32,675 nucleotides of DNA, from positions 1 through 32,675 of the forward strand of contig JAGLOY010000077.1 in the NCBI GenBank assembly GCA_023138735.1, written 5' to 3'. The position numbers and the translations under genes are program-made. The notes under the pieces are model-generated. The model saw nothing but the letters and a program-made list of their open reading frames with translations. It was not told the origin of the DNA and did no database searches. This stretch comes from Candidatus Aegiribacteria sp. (GTDB lineage: Bacteria; Fermentibacterota; Fermentibacteria; Fermentibacterales; JCC-6). Positions 7,572 through 15,904 of the stretch are shown one piece after another (positions within the stretch are counted from its first letter, which is position 1; each line of letters opens with the position of its first letter).

Positions 7572-8744
7572 TTGAAAAGACTATTCAAGTCTGCTGTAGT
7601 AATCCTTGTTCTAACATCAATCTTTATTGTTGCCGGTTGCGGAGAAGAGGCTGAGCAAGTTCAGCCTGAGGAAACTGTAACTGAAGTGGTAGTTGATCTG
7701 ACGGTAGAAGTACCGCTGCTGCAGGTAGGACACTGCAACCATGATCATCACTCGGCTGTTTTCATTTCTGCGCTTCGGGGCGAGAAGATGAAAGAGCTTT
7801 ATGGCATCTATCTTGAGCCCCTGGGCGAAAGATACTATGCGCTTGTAGAAGACGACAGGAAAATACTTGAGATTCAATTCGTGCAGTCACAAGGCGCAAT
7901 AAACGTCCCGAACAATATGGTTGCAGGATTGTTCGATATCGGTTTTGGTGGAGTAATACCATTCGCCGCCAGCGCGGATCAGGGAAGTGGAGTTCGGATC
8001 ATCAGTCCGCTTCACAGCAGAGGTGATATGCTTGTTGTTGCTGATGACAATACTGAAGTGACCGACTGGAACACTTTCATCGAATGGGCAAGAAACAGTG
8101 ATGAACCACTTATAATAGGATACAAGAGCCCAAAGGCAGTTGCTCTGCTTATTTTCGAATCGGCTCTTACTGCAGAGGGCATCGAATGGAGTATGCAGGG
8201 TAATCCTGAACCCGGTTCTCAGATTCTGTTGTTCAACGCTCAGGGACAGCCTAACCTTAATCCAGCTCTCCAGAATGGAACTATTCATGGGTACGTATCC
8301 AACAATCCGGCATGTGCACTCGCCGAGCATAACGGCATCGGTAAATGCGTAGCGGAGTTGTCTGACCTTCCACCAGGAAATTTCACCAACCATCCGTGCT
8401 GCGCTATTGCAGCGACCGGGACAGCTATTGCTGAAAAACCGGAGGATATTGCCGCAGCTCTTCGTCTCTTTGCTGCAGCCACAGACTATATCAACAATTA
8501 TCCGGAAGATGCAGCTTCCGCTGCAGCGGAATGGATAGGGAATCCTGTTCAGGTTGAAGTGATATCAATGGCAACCAGCGGTTACGACATGCAGGTTTCT
8601 TATGACTGGCTCGATAATATGAATGCAATTATTGGGAACATGAGGGATCTTGGAGCTTTCACAGGACCTCTTGCTGCGGAGGACGACGATGCAAGCATAG
8701 TGTTCCTTTACGATTTCTCATTGATGCCTGATGACCTGAGGTAA
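7572..8744 (+). CDS. NitT/TauT-type ABC substrate-binding lipoprotein
   Basis: The solute receptor of the importer encoded here. TTG at 7572 follows AAAGGAGATAGCA. A lipoprotein signal ends IFIVAGC, so Cys23 is lipidated. The rest of the 390 residues has the periplasmic-binding fold of the NrtA/SsuA/ThiY class: IGFGGVIPFAASAD, the PKAVALLIFESALTAEGI segment, and the long helical C-terminus. Two features are unlike the usual nitrate or sulfonate receptors: an N-terminal cluster HCNHDHHS (residues 54-61), and several paired cysteines (NNPACALAEHNGIGKC and NHPCCAIAAT). These could bind a metal, or a metal- or thiol-bearing ligand. The permease and ATPase follow directly. The true substrate is not evident. 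Confidence 0.85.
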   Translation: MKRLFKSAVVILVLTSIFIVAGCGEEAEQVQPEETVTEVVVDLTVEVPLLQVGHCNHDHHSAVFISALRGEKMKELYGIYLEPLGERYYALVEDDRKILEIQFVQSQGAINVPNNMVAGLFDIGFGGVIPFAASADQGSGVRIISPLHSRGDMLVVADDNTEVTDWNTFIEWARNSDEPLIIGYKSPKAVALLIFESALTAEGIEWSMQGNPEPGSQILLFNAQGQPNLNPALQNGTIHGYVSNNPACALAEHNGIGKCVAELSDLPPGNFTNHPCCAIAATGTAIAEKPEDIAAALRLFAAATDYINNYPEDAASAAAEWIGNPVQVEVISMATSGYDMQVSYDWLDNMNAIIGNMRDLGAFTGPLAAEDDDASIVFLYDFSLMPDDLR

Positions 8745-8749
8745 ATGAT

Positions 8750-9613
8750 ATTTCTTCTGGAAAAACTGTAAGACGCATTCTGAGCAGGATCTGGAAATAT
8801 CTGCCTGGATTTGCCATTCCATGCCTGCTTATCGTCTGGTGGTTTGCAGTTACAGGGGGCGGGAGGGATACCCTCCTGCCCTCTCCAGAGGAAGTAACAT
8901 CAATACTCTTCCATCCATTTCAGGATCAGATCTCCACAGGATCGATGGCCTGGAGTACACTGGTAAGTCTGGTGAGAGTCGCTCTCGGCTTCTCACTTGC
9001 GGCTCTTATCGGGATTCCTGTCGGTCTTCTGATGGGGGCATCGTTTCATGCAAGGAAGTTCCTGTCCCTGATGGTTGAAATGGCAAGACCCCTCTCCGCC
9101 ATAGCCCTGCTTCCGCTTTCAATAATCATCTTCAAGGCGAGAACATTGTCACAGCTGCTTGGTCTGGAGTATCTAAGATATCAGAAGAACCTTTTAAACG
9201 AAATGCAGCTCGGGATGATATTCATCCTCTTCTGGGGGGGTGTCTTTCCAATAATACTTGGAACCATTCAGGGGGTTCGAAGTGTTCGGAAAATGCATCT
9301 GGAAGCTGCCGGGATCCTTGGAGCAAACAAACTATTCACGTTCAGGCATGTTATCATACCTTCAGCTCTTCCGGATATATTTCACGGTCTGAAACTGGGT
9401 ATAGGAAGATGCTGGATGGTTATTATTGCCGCGGAAATGCTTCCTGGAACCAATTCCGGTATAGGATATCTGATAAGGTACTCTTACCAGCTGTCCAGAT
9501 ACGATATCATGCTGGCAAGCATTGTGATTGTAGCGTTCATCGGAGCCCTGTTTTCCAAGGGCCTTGAATCCCTGGGAGAAAAATCCCTCGTTCTCCGAAG
9601 CAGAGAAAGATGA
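8750..9613 (+). CDS. ABC transporter permease, NitT/TauT type, with non-canonical start
   Basis: The inner-membrane channel of the importer. The conserved reading frame begins before the first ATG (8945): residues ISSGKTVRRILSRIWKYLPGFAIPCLLIVWWFAVTG provide the first membrane helix, and LLPSPEEVTSILFHP is the family's typical following segment. The EAA loop is near EAAGILGANKLFTFRHVIIPSALPDIFHGL. No ATG, GTG or TTG exists in this frame between the upstream TGA (8732-8734) and 8945. ATT at 8750 has GAGG eight nucleotides upstream and gives 287 residues, a usual length. Alternatively the ATG at 8745, which overlaps the end of the receptor gene region in another frame, is the start and a base is missing. 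Six predicted helices. Confidence 0.75.
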   Translation: MSSGKTVRRILSRIWKYLPGFAIPCLLIVWWFAVTGGGRDTLLPSPEEVTSILFHPFQDQISTGSMAWSTLVSLVRVALGFSLAALIGIPVGLLMGASFHARKFLSLMVEMARPLSAIALLPLSIIIFKARTLSQLLGLEYLRYQKNLLNEMQLGMIFILFWGGVFPIILGTIQGVRSVRKMHLEAAGILGANKLFTFRHVIIPSALPDIFHGLKLGIGRCWMVIIAAEMLPGTNSGIGYLIRYSYQLSRYDIMLASIVIVAFIGALFSKGLESLGEKSLVLRSRER

Positions 9614-9614
9614 T

Positions 9615-10367
9615 ATGACGGCATTGAAGGTGATCAGTTTATCGAAAACTTTCAGGGAATCCACTGAAGAGGTGCATGCCCTTGGTCCTGTGAGCTTTGA
9701 TATTGAAGCGGGTGAGGTTCTTTGTTTTCTCGGACCGACAGGATGCGGCAAGACAACCCTGCTGCGCACCATTGCCGGGCTGGAAATACCTGATAGCGGT
9801 GAGGTTGAAATTCAGCCACATCCTGATGGTGGAGAACCGATAATAGGTTACGTCTTTCAGCAGGGTGCACTCTTTCCCTGGATGAGTGTCTTCGCCAATC
9901 TGGAGTTTCCTCTCAAGGCGAAGAGTATCGCCAGGGATACCCGCAGGGCGAAGGTTGAATCCATGCTTGAAATGATGGGGCTTTCATCCTTTGCTTCCTC
10001 GTACCCCCACCAGTTGTCCGGGGGAATGCAGCAGCGTGCTGCACTTGCGCGGTCACTTGTTATGGAACCTGATCTTCTTCTCATGGATGAACCCTTCAGT
10101 TCCCTCGATATGAGGACAAGCCAGGAATTGCAGGAGTACCTCCGGGAACTCCTGAAAAAGTCATCCACCACAGTCCTCTTTGTAACTCATAACATTGAAG
10201 AAGCAGTTTACCTGGCCGGTGAGGTTATTGTTTTCGGGCATCGTCCTGGAAGGATTGTGCGCCAGGAAAAAATAGATCTTCCTGATCCTCGGTCTCGCCT
10301 GTCCGATTCTTTTACTGAATACCTGGTCTCCCTGAGAAAAACCTTTGAATCACTGGTTTCGGACTAG
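9615..10367 (+). CDS. ABC transporter ATP-binding protein, NitT/TauT type
   Basis: A 250-residue nucleotide-binding subunit energising the importer. Walker A is GPTGCGKTT, the Q-loop lies in FQQGALFPWMSV, the signature is LSGGMQQRAALARSL, Walker B is LLLMDEPFSSLD, and the switch His is in VTHNIEEAV. The layout matches SsuB/TauB/NrtD. The ATG at 9615 is one base after the permease TGA, preceded by AGAGAAAG; this is preferred over in-frame TTG at 9564, inside the permease gene. Its last four bases overlap the end of the TonB-like gene on the other strand. Confidence 0.92.
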   Translation: MTALKVISLSKTFRESTEEVHALGPVSFDIEAGEVLCFLGPTGCGKTTLLRTIAGLEIPDSGEVEIQPHPDGGEPIIGYVFQQGALFPWMSVFANLEFPLKAKSIARDTRRAKVESMLEMMGLSSFASSYPHQLSGGMQQRAALARSLVMEPDLLLMDEPFSSLDMRTSQELQEYLRELLKKSSTTVLFVTHNIEEAVYLAGEVIVFGHRPGRIVRQEKIDLPDPRSRLSDSFTEYLVSLRKTFESLVSD

Positions 10368-11017
10368 TTCAGCACGAAGTCGTATACAACTGAAGTCCAG
10401 ACTCCAACCGGTACTCCGTCAGCTCTTTTTGCCGGAGACCAGCTGCTTTCCATTACTGAGGTCAAGGCAGCGTCATCCATACTTCCAAGCCCCGAGCTGG
10501 CGGCAATGACCGCCTCCACCGGAACGCCTTCAGGGGATATGAATACCTGGAGGATCACCCTTCCCTCTACACCAGCCTGACTGGCCATGGCTGGATATTC
10601 CGGAACAGGTCTGTAAGTGCATACAGGCAGAACACTGTGCGGAATGAACGTTCCCGGTTCAGGGATTGTGTTATCAGGATCAGTACCCGGTGTAAGATTG
10701 TTCGTATTGACGGTAATCGCATGACCCAGACCCGTAGTATCTATATCTGTACTGATAATGAGGATCGGTTCAACTATATCCGGGATTTCATTCAGTATGA
10801 TGTCTTCGACATCGATCGGGTCGTCCTCCGGCATCTCCGGAGGAATCTGGTAGAGTTCTCCAGGGTCGAATCCCTGTATTTCATCGGTTGCCGTTCTTGA
10901 TGACAGCCTTCCAATTTGTGATCCGGGAATAGCCTCGAATGCCAGAACCAGAAGTACAAATCCCCAGAGGATTCCGATGTCCATGGCTCCCGCTTTTGAT
11001 CTATTATATCTTCTCAT
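10364..11017 (-). CDS. TonB-like energy transducer
   Basis: A 217-residue protein with one N-terminal membrane helix (GILWGFVLLVLAFEAIPG, about residues 14-31), an acidic and proline-containing periplasmic linker (residues 40-130), and a C-terminal TonB domain (YPAMASQAGVEGRVILQVFISPEGVP through SVVYDFVLN). TonB couples ExbBD proton flow to outer-membrane transporters. AAGGAGG lies just upstream of the ATG at 11017. No exbB or exbD lies in the window. The linker is acidic rather than the classical Pro-Lys type, so it may serve another envelope role. Confidence 0.85.
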   Translation of the reverse strand: MRRYNRSKAGAMDIGILWGFVLLVLAFEAIPGSQIGRLSSRTATDEIQGFDPGELYQIPPEMPEDDPIDVEDIILNEIPDIVEPILIISTDIDTTGLGHAITVNTNNLTPGTDPDNTIPEPGTFIPHSVLPVCTYRPVPEYPAMASQAGVEGRVILQVFISPEGVPVEAVIAASSGLGSMDDAALTSVMESSWSPAKRADGVPVGVWTSVVYDFVLN

Positions 11018-11091
11018 TTCTAAACCTCCTTCAGCTGTTATACATCTGAAGACGATTCTTTATTCCGGGAAGACAGCGCTAGTTGTCAGTG

Positions 11092-11310
11092 TCAGTACTC
11101 GATGGGTCCGTCGGTCCACTCCGTCGTGACCAGCCATCTGTGCTGGTATCCCACACACTGGACCAGATGCCCCGGAGAGTATACAAAGCCCTCATCGTAT
11201 TTCACAATAAGAACATCGGAGAAATCCCACCATTCGGAGACAACGCTGTTGAAAGCCAACCAGGCACTCTCCCGGCTGAATTCAGCGGTGCTGCAGTCAG
11301 GCTTTGTTCT
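11092..11310 (-). pseudogene. Coding-like frame without start (3' part of a frame-broken gene)
   Basis: The minus-strand frame ending at TGA 11092-11094 encodes a strongly protein-like, Trp-rich sequence (FSRESAWLAFNSVVSEWW, then YDEGFVYSPGHLVQCVGYQ and HRWLVTTEWTDGPIEY). No ATG or GTG exists between the preceding stop (11311-11313) and this region; a TTG at 11259 would leave only 55 residues. It directly continues, one frame over, from the small membrane ORF ending at 11297. I read it as the 3' part of a gene split by a single-base change, or as a second gene with an unrecognised start. Product unknown. Confidence 0.45.
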
Positions 11311-11434
11311 TCAGCTTCAGAAACAGCACAAGCGCAATAGTATCAAGAGAGATAAGGGTTGCAAGGGTCTGACCGTCTCCTTGGCAATTGTACCCGAAAA
11401 TCAGCCTGAGAACCAGAAATACAAGTGTGCCCAT
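11297..11434 (-). CDS. Small membrane protein (45 aa)
   Basis: A short minus-strand ORF with ATG at 11432-11434 and GGAGG four nucleotides upstream (complement of 11439-11443). It encodes two hydrophobic segments (TLVFLVLRLIFGY and ISLDTIALVLFL) separated by a polar loop with Cys17, and ends KLKNKA followed by TGA. The good ribosome binding site and two-helix layout support a real gene. The downstream overlapping frame described at 11092-11310 may belong to the same original protein. Function unknown. Confidence 0.5.
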   Translation of the reverse strand: MGTLVFLVLRLIFGYNCQGDGQTLATLISLDTIALVLFLKLKNKA

Positions 11435-11498
11435 GATACCTCCAATAGTTTTGTACAGTACAATATAACTAATGCAGCCTGCTCGTGTCCGGTGAGTA

Positions 11499-11541
11499 TT
11501 TACATTTCAGTAATTATCGCTTATTAACTGTGAAATTACTG
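11499..11541 (+). promoter_or_regulatory. Promoter and inverted-repeat operator of the mla operon
   Basis: TTTACA at 11499-11504, a 17-nt spacer and TATTAA at 11522-11527. A perfect inverted repeat brackets the -10: CAGTAATT (11508-11515) and AATTACTG (11534-11541), separated by 18 nt, suitable for a dimeric regulator. Confidence 0.5.
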
Positions 11542-11561
11542 TATCAGGGGGAAGGGATCAA

Positions 11562-12695
11562 TTGGCAAATCCGGATAAACTGGTTTACAGCGGTTTCACA
11601 TTGAGTGTTCACGGGGTGCTGGAAGACAACGAAATCGATTCTATCCGTGATTTCGTGGATGAGCACAAGCGTTCGATATTCGACGCCGGGAAACTGATTC
11701 TTGATTTCTCGGATAGCCCGGGAATTGATACCGTTCCGGCAGTCGTACTTTACGGATTCTGCAAGGAACTTTCCCGTGCAGGTGTAAAGGTTAGCAGGAA
11801 CGGGGCATCGGATGTCATTGAAAGCCTTTTTAAAACTCTCGCTAAATTCGATGCGTCACCGGAGCCTGGCAAAAGGAAATTGTCTATCCATTCTCATTTC
11901 GAACTTCTGGGTGAAAACGTGTATGAGTTTGGAAAAACACTATCCGAACTTGGACATTTCATGGGGGAGACGCTAAGCGCATTTGCTGGACTGGTTCTGC
12001 ATCCTCTGAAGATTCGCTGGCCGATGGTGCTTTATTACATGGAGGAGTCCGGGTTTAAGGCAATTCCTATTGTTGCGGTTCTTCCCTGGCTGCTCGGAGT
12101 GGTTTTGGGGTATCAGGCCGGATATCAGATGAGAGTGTTCGGCGCGGAAACTTTCATGCCTGCTTTGATAGGATACAGCATAACCTGGGAGATCGGGCCG
12201 ATGCTTGCCGCAGTTCTTGTCGCAGGGCGCTCGGGCTCTGCTTACGCCGCGGAGATCGGAACCATGCAGGTCAGGGAAGAAGTTGATGCCCTGCGGGTAA
12301 TGGGTTTCGATATATTCAGCTACCTTGTAACACCCAAGATGATCGCTCTTCTATGTGTAATGCCCTTTCTTGTTCTCCTTGCTAATCTTGCGGGTATTTT
12401 CGGGGGGCTGCTCGCCGGTTCGATGTTTCTGGATCTTTCTCCAGGCACGTTCATTTCTGAACTGGGCAAGGCGCTCATACCTCTTGATATCCTCTGGGGA
12501 ATGCTGAAGAGCGTCGTATATGCTGTAATAATTGCGAATGTGGGCAGTTACATGGGAATGAAAGTCCGGGGAGGCGCAGCCGCTGTTGGAAAGGCAACTA
12601 CTGCTGCCGTCGTTCTTAGCATTTTCATGGTCATAATCGCCGATGCACTGCTTTCATTACTGTTTATCCATATCAGGCCCGGATTGAGTATGTAG
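11562..12695 (+). CDS. mlaE: MlaE-type lipid ABC permease with N-terminal STAS-like domain
   Basis: The inner-membrane permease of an MCE lipid transporter, which moves phospholipids between the inner and outer membrane. Residues 1-100 form a STAS-like domain (LVYSGFTLSVHGVLEDNEIDSIRDF; LILDFSDSPGIDTVPAVVLYGFCKEL), corresponding to MlaB but here fused. Residues 130-377 are the MlaE domain, with the family segments EIGPMLAAVLVAGRSGSAYAAEIGTM and EEVDALRVMGFD, followed by LVTPKMIALLCVMPFLVL. TTG at 11562 follows GGGGGAAGGGATCAA. The next gene starts one base after the stop, so the operon is tightly coupled. Confidence 0.92.
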   Translation: MANPDKLVYSGFTLSVHGVLEDNEIDSIRDFVDEHKRSIFDAGKLILDFSDSPGIDTVPAVVLYGFCKELSRAGVKVSRNGASDVIESLFKTLAKFDASPEPGKRKLSIHSHFELLGENVYEFGKTLSELGHFMGETLSAFAGLVLHPLKIRWPMVLYYMEESGFKAIPIVAVLPWLLGVVLGYQAGYQMRVFGAETFMPALIGYSITWEIGPMLAAVLVAGRSGSAYAAEIGTMQVREEVDALRVMGFDIFSYLVTPKMIALLCVMPFLVLLANLAGIFGGLLAGSMFLDLSPGTFISELGKALIPLDILWGMLKSVVYAVIIANVGSYMGMKVRGGAAAVGKATTAAVVLSIFMVIIADALLSLLFIHIRPGLSM

Positions 12696-12696
12696 T

Positions 12697-13470
12697 ATGG
12701 AACAAGTACTTAAGGTTGAAAAACTTGAGGGAGGATGGGACGAACTCCTCGTACTCAATGACGTCAACCTCGAGGTCAGGAAGGGTGAAGTACTTGCCAT
12801 CGTTGGCAAGAGCGGATGCGGGAAAAGCACACTCATGCACTACCTTCTTGGGTTGCTGAAGCCCTGGAAGGGAAGAGTTATTTTTAAGGGCTCCGATATC
12901 TGGTCCAGCCCGGAAGCTCTTCAGAGAGCAAGAAGCAAATGGGGTGTTACATTCCAATCCGGAGCGCTTCTCGGTAACCTGACACTTCTTGAGAACGTAA
13001 TGCTTCCCCTTAAGGAGTACACTGATCTGTCCGAACGTGACCTGAGAATTGTTGCGTACAGTAAACTGGATACGGTTGATCTTGCGGATTTCGCCGATTC
13101 AAACCCTCTGGAGGTTTCCGGTGGAATGCAGAAACGGGCCGGTCTTGCCCGTGCAATGGCGCTTGATCCGGAAGTACTCTTCTTCGATGAGCCCTCTGCC
13201 GGCCTTGATCCCGTTACTTCCGGAAGCCTTGATGAATTGATAATCACGATCAACAGCACACTTGGCACAACAGTTGTTATTGTTACTCATGAGCTCGCCA
13301 GTATATTTGCTATCTCGGACAGGGTTGTTATGCTGGATCCTGATGAACATGGAATAATCGCTGTGGGAACTGCAGCCGAACTGAGAGACCATTCCAGTGA
13401 TGAACGAGTCAGGCTGTTCTTCGGAAGGAACCTGGCTGCCAAGAAGAGGAGTGACAGAAAATGTCGATGA
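12697..13470 (+). CDS. mlaF: MlaF-type lipid ABC ATPase
   Basis: A 257-residue ATPase of the MCE transporter. Walker A GKSGCGKST, Q-loop FQSGALLGNLTLLENV (the MlaF-type form), signature VSGGMQKRAGLARAMALDPE, Walker B VLFFDEPSAGLDP and switch VTHELASIFAISDRVVML. The KRAGLARA form is characteristic of MlaF rather than other importers. It overlaps the start of the MCE protein by 10 nt. Confidence 0.93.
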   Translation: MEQVLKVEKLEGGWDELLVLNDVNLEVRKGEVLAIVGKSGCGKSTLMHYLLGLLKPWKGRVIFKGSDIWSSPEALQRARSKWGVTFQSGALLGNLTLLENVMLPLKEYTDLSERDLRIVAYSKLDTVDLADFADSNPLEVSGGMQKRAGLARAMALDPEVLFFDEPSAGLDPVTSGSLDELIITINSTLGTTVVIVTHELASIFAISDRVVMLDPDEHGIIAVGTAAELRDHSSDERVRLFFGRNLAAKKRSDRKCR

Positions 13471-14330
13471 CCGGGAATAAATTCAAACTTGGATTGTTCT
13501 TCTCAATTGGAGTTTTCCTCACGATTTTTCTGATATTCTGGCTCAGCGGGGGATTGAAGGAGAAAAAAACCACAACTTACGTATCCTACTATCCATGGTC
13601 CGTTCAGGGCCTGAGTGAGGGCAGCGGCGTGATGTATAACGGAGTTTCAATCGGCAGTGTATCGAGTATAGATATTGCTCCGGATGGAAGATTAGTTGAA
13701 GTCCTCATGAAAATACGAACGGATTTTTCTGTGGATCCGACCATTATAGCGGTGATGCAGCTTACCGGAATAACGGGTTTGAGGGTGATAAACCTGAGCG
13801 CGGACTCAACACGTACAGTTCTACCCGTCAATTACAGTTTTAATGTAGAGTATCAGATCATTCCGGTGGGTGAGGGTGCTATCCAGACTGTAACAACAAC
13901 ACTGACAAGAATTACCGAGATAATTCATGAAATTGATTTCAAGAATATGAGCGACCAGTTCTCACTTCTGCTTGAGAATACCAATGCCATTCTGGCAAGC
14001 GATAAGATCGAAAGGATAGAGGAATCGATCCTCAGTAACTCGGAAAACCTTGATTCACTGCTCATCACATATACAAGGCTTGGAAAGAATCTGAACCAGC
14101 TTGTGCTGACTCTCAATACAATGGCGCCGGAACTTGCCTTAAGTGTGGATTCCCTTATTGGAGAACTGCATGCTCTTTCGGAACCGCTGGACCGCTTCGT
14201 GTATAAAATAGATGATTTGCTTATTAACAGCTCGGAGATGATGAACAACCTGTCCAACTTCCTGGAGATACTGGGCAGAGACCCATCGGAGCTATTCATT
14301 CGAACTTCAGGAGAGGGGGTCTGGCAGTGA
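13461..14330 (+). CDS. mlaD: MlaD/MCE-domain lipid-binding protein
   Basis: A 289-residue periplasmic protein anchored by one helix (GLFFSIGVFLTIFLIFWLSGG, residues 10-30). The single MCE domain covers about residues 35-115: YYPWSVQGLSEGSGVMYNGVSIGSVSSIDI, then MKIRTDFSVDP and ITGLRVINLS. The remainder is a long helical segment (residues 135-280), which in this family forms a tunnel or needle bridging the periplasm. It is the lipid-carrying subunit that docks on MlaE. The TGA overlaps the ATG of the next gene (TGATG). Confidence 0.9.
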   Translation: MSMTGNKFKLGLFFSIGVFLTIFLIFWLSGGLKEKKTTTYVSYYPWSVQGLSEGSGVMYNGVSIGSVSSIDIAPDGRLVEVLMKIRTDFSVDPTIIAVMQLTGITGLRVINLSADSTRTVLPVNYSFNVEYQIIPVGEGAIQTVTTTLTRITEIIHEIDFKNMSDQFSLLLENTNAILASDKIERIEESILSNSENLDSLLITYTRLGKNLNQLVLTLNTMAPELALSVDSLIGELHALSEPLDRFVYKIDDLLINSSEMMNNLSNFLEILGRDPSELFIRTSGEGVWQ

Positions 14331-14953
14331 TGCACAGACCGTTTGTATTATTTGTATTGACAGCGATTCTGTTTTCATCGGCATGCATTACAGTTAATGT
14401 GCCTATCGGAGGCGACCCGCAATCAGCAGCAACTGTATGGACAGTTGATCCGGACAGGATGGACCCGTGGACAGCTTCAACCAATCTAATCGTTCAGATA
14501 AAGGACTTTTCTTCGTCTCCGTCCGTTCAGGGAGTACAGATGATAGTTTTGAACGAAGATGGTACGATAAATAAAACCGCCACTGATATCTGGAGCAGTC
14601 GCCCTGTAGAGCTTCTTCCCGATATTCTTCACAGGGATATGATTTCAGCTGGCGCCTGGGGTGCTGTACTGCGCAGTTCCACATTGCTGCAGGAGAACCT
14701 TGTAGTTGAGGGCTTCGTTAGAGAGTTTGGCGGAAGGGTTGTACCTGGCGGATGGGAAGCTGTTCTGGATATTGATGTTACGGTGCTCGATGGAGATCAC
14801 TTCGACCTTGTCTTCCAGGAGAACTACCGTTTTCACTGGGAGCTTTCCGAACCGAGTTATTCTCAGCTTGCCGGGGCGATGAATGTCCTTGTTGGGATCT
14901 GGAGCGAGGAAGTCATGGGAGATATCTGGTCGGCGATGGTTCCCATTCGATAA
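14330..14953 (+). CDS. ABC-type transport auxiliary lipoprotein (PqiC-like)
   Basis: A 207-residue lipoprotein. The signal ends LFSSAC, so Cys19 is expected to be lipidated. The mature part begins TVWTVDPDR and contains RPVELLPDILHRDMISAGAWGAVL and a beta-rich C-terminal half (EAVLDIDVTVLDGD). Its position as the fourth gene of an MCE operon and its fold pattern match the ABC_trans_aux/PqiC/YmbA family, which tethers MCE complexes to the outer membrane. The ATG is at 14330, overlapping the mlaD stop; a GTG three bases earlier is less likely. Sequence similarity is weak by eye; context carries much of the call. Confidence 0.7.
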   Translation: MHRPFVLFVLTAILFSSACITVNVPIGGDPQSAATVWTVDPDRMDPWTASTNLIVQIKDFSSSPSVQGVQMIVLNEDGTINKTATDIWSSRPVELLPDILHRDMISAGAWGAVLRSSTLLQENLVVEGFVREFGGRVVPGGWEAVLDIDVTVLDGDHFDLVFQENYRFHWELSEPSYSQLAGAMNVLVGIWSEEVMGDIWSAMVPIR

Positions 14954-15868
14954 ATGGGTTTCTTCGGCAGGAATAAGAAAAACAGGGATTCAGAAAAAGG
15001 AGCTCTGTATCCGGCATCGGACGATCTTCTGAATTACATCATCGTCATTCTCGACAGCTGCCGATACGATACATTTATGGAAGCCAGGCCGCAAACCATC
15101 ATGAAACTTGGCGAAACGGAGCAGCGTTACTCCTACGCATCCTGGACAGCTCCATCCCATTACAATCTCCTGATGGGCCTCATGCCTCATATCAGTCCGA
15201 AGCATGTTTTCGCGTCGGAATACTACAAGAAGGATTTTGTAAGGTTCAACGAGAGGCTTGGGGCAAAAGATGTGGAATTCAAAAGCCTTATCCCCCGCCT
15301 CTACCTCCCGGATTTTCTGCGGAGCTCCCTTGGATACATAACAAGAGCCATGGTTTCGTTGCCGGTGCTGAACAGTCATACTCCGGTCAACAGCGGATTC
15401 GATTCATGGAAGCTCATGCCGGAGCATAACGATATGGCGGCCATGCTGGATTGCATGACCTTCAGCCCGAACAGACCCACATTCTATCTGCTGAACGTGG
15501 GAGAGACCCATTACCCCTACGCGCTTCCCTCAGAACCAAAGAACGAATGGCCCAGGATAAGCGGTGTTCACGGAGTCTTCAAGCATCTGGACGATCATAT
15601 GGTCGGAGGTAAACTAGTAAAGGACGAAGACCCACCGAAATTCTTTGATCAGGAACAGCTGGATAGACTTCGCGCCCGTCAGGTAGATACAATACGATAC
15701 CTTGATACAGTTTTTGAGAGGCTGTTTGATATCGTACCGAAAAATACTTACATAACCGTGACCTCAGATCACGGGGAACTTTTTGGCGAGAATGGTTATT
15801 TCGGACACGGACCTGTCTTTCACGAGAAAGTATTCCAGGTTCCGTTTCTGGAAGGCAGAATCCGCTGA
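14954..15868 (+). CDS. Sulfatase/alkaline-phosphatase-superfamily metalloenzyme
   Basis: A 304-residue soluble protein without a signal peptide. Metal-site pieces are IVILDSCRYDTF near residues 29-40 and TSDHGELFGENGYFGHGPVFHEKV near the C-terminus. The nucleophile region SWTAPSHYNLLMGLMPH has Thr (or Ser) where sulfatases carry the modifiable Cys of C-x-P-x-R, so classical formylglycine formation is not possible there; transferase or phosphohydrolase activity is more likely. ATG directly abuts the preceding TAA, so it is the fifth gene of the lipid transport operon and may act on lipid headgroups. That role is an inference. Confidence 0.75.
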   Translation: MGFFGRNKKNRDSEKGALYPASDDLLNYIIVILDSCRYDTFMEARPQTIMKLGETEQRYSYASWTAPSHYNLLMGLMPHISPKHVFASEYYKKDFVRFNERLGAKDVEFKSLIPRLYLPDFLRSSLGYITRAMVSLPVLNSHTPVNSGFDSWKLMPEHNDMAAMLDCMTFSPNRPTFYLLNVGETHYPYALPSEPKNEWPRISGVHGVFKHLDDHMVGGKLVKDEDPPKFFDQEQLDRLRARQVDTIRYLDTVFERLFDIVPKNTYITVTSDHGELFGENGYFGHGPVFHEKVFQVPFLEGRIR

Positions 15869-15904
15869 GGAAAGATAGATTCAAAAAATAGAGAAGGTGG
15901 TATT

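Noticed and set aside
11102-11527. Plus-strand ORF of 141 codons
   Set aside because: It is a shadow of the minus-strand coding-like frames and overlaps the mla promoter; its composition (many Ser, His, Lys, Thr runs) is not protein-like.
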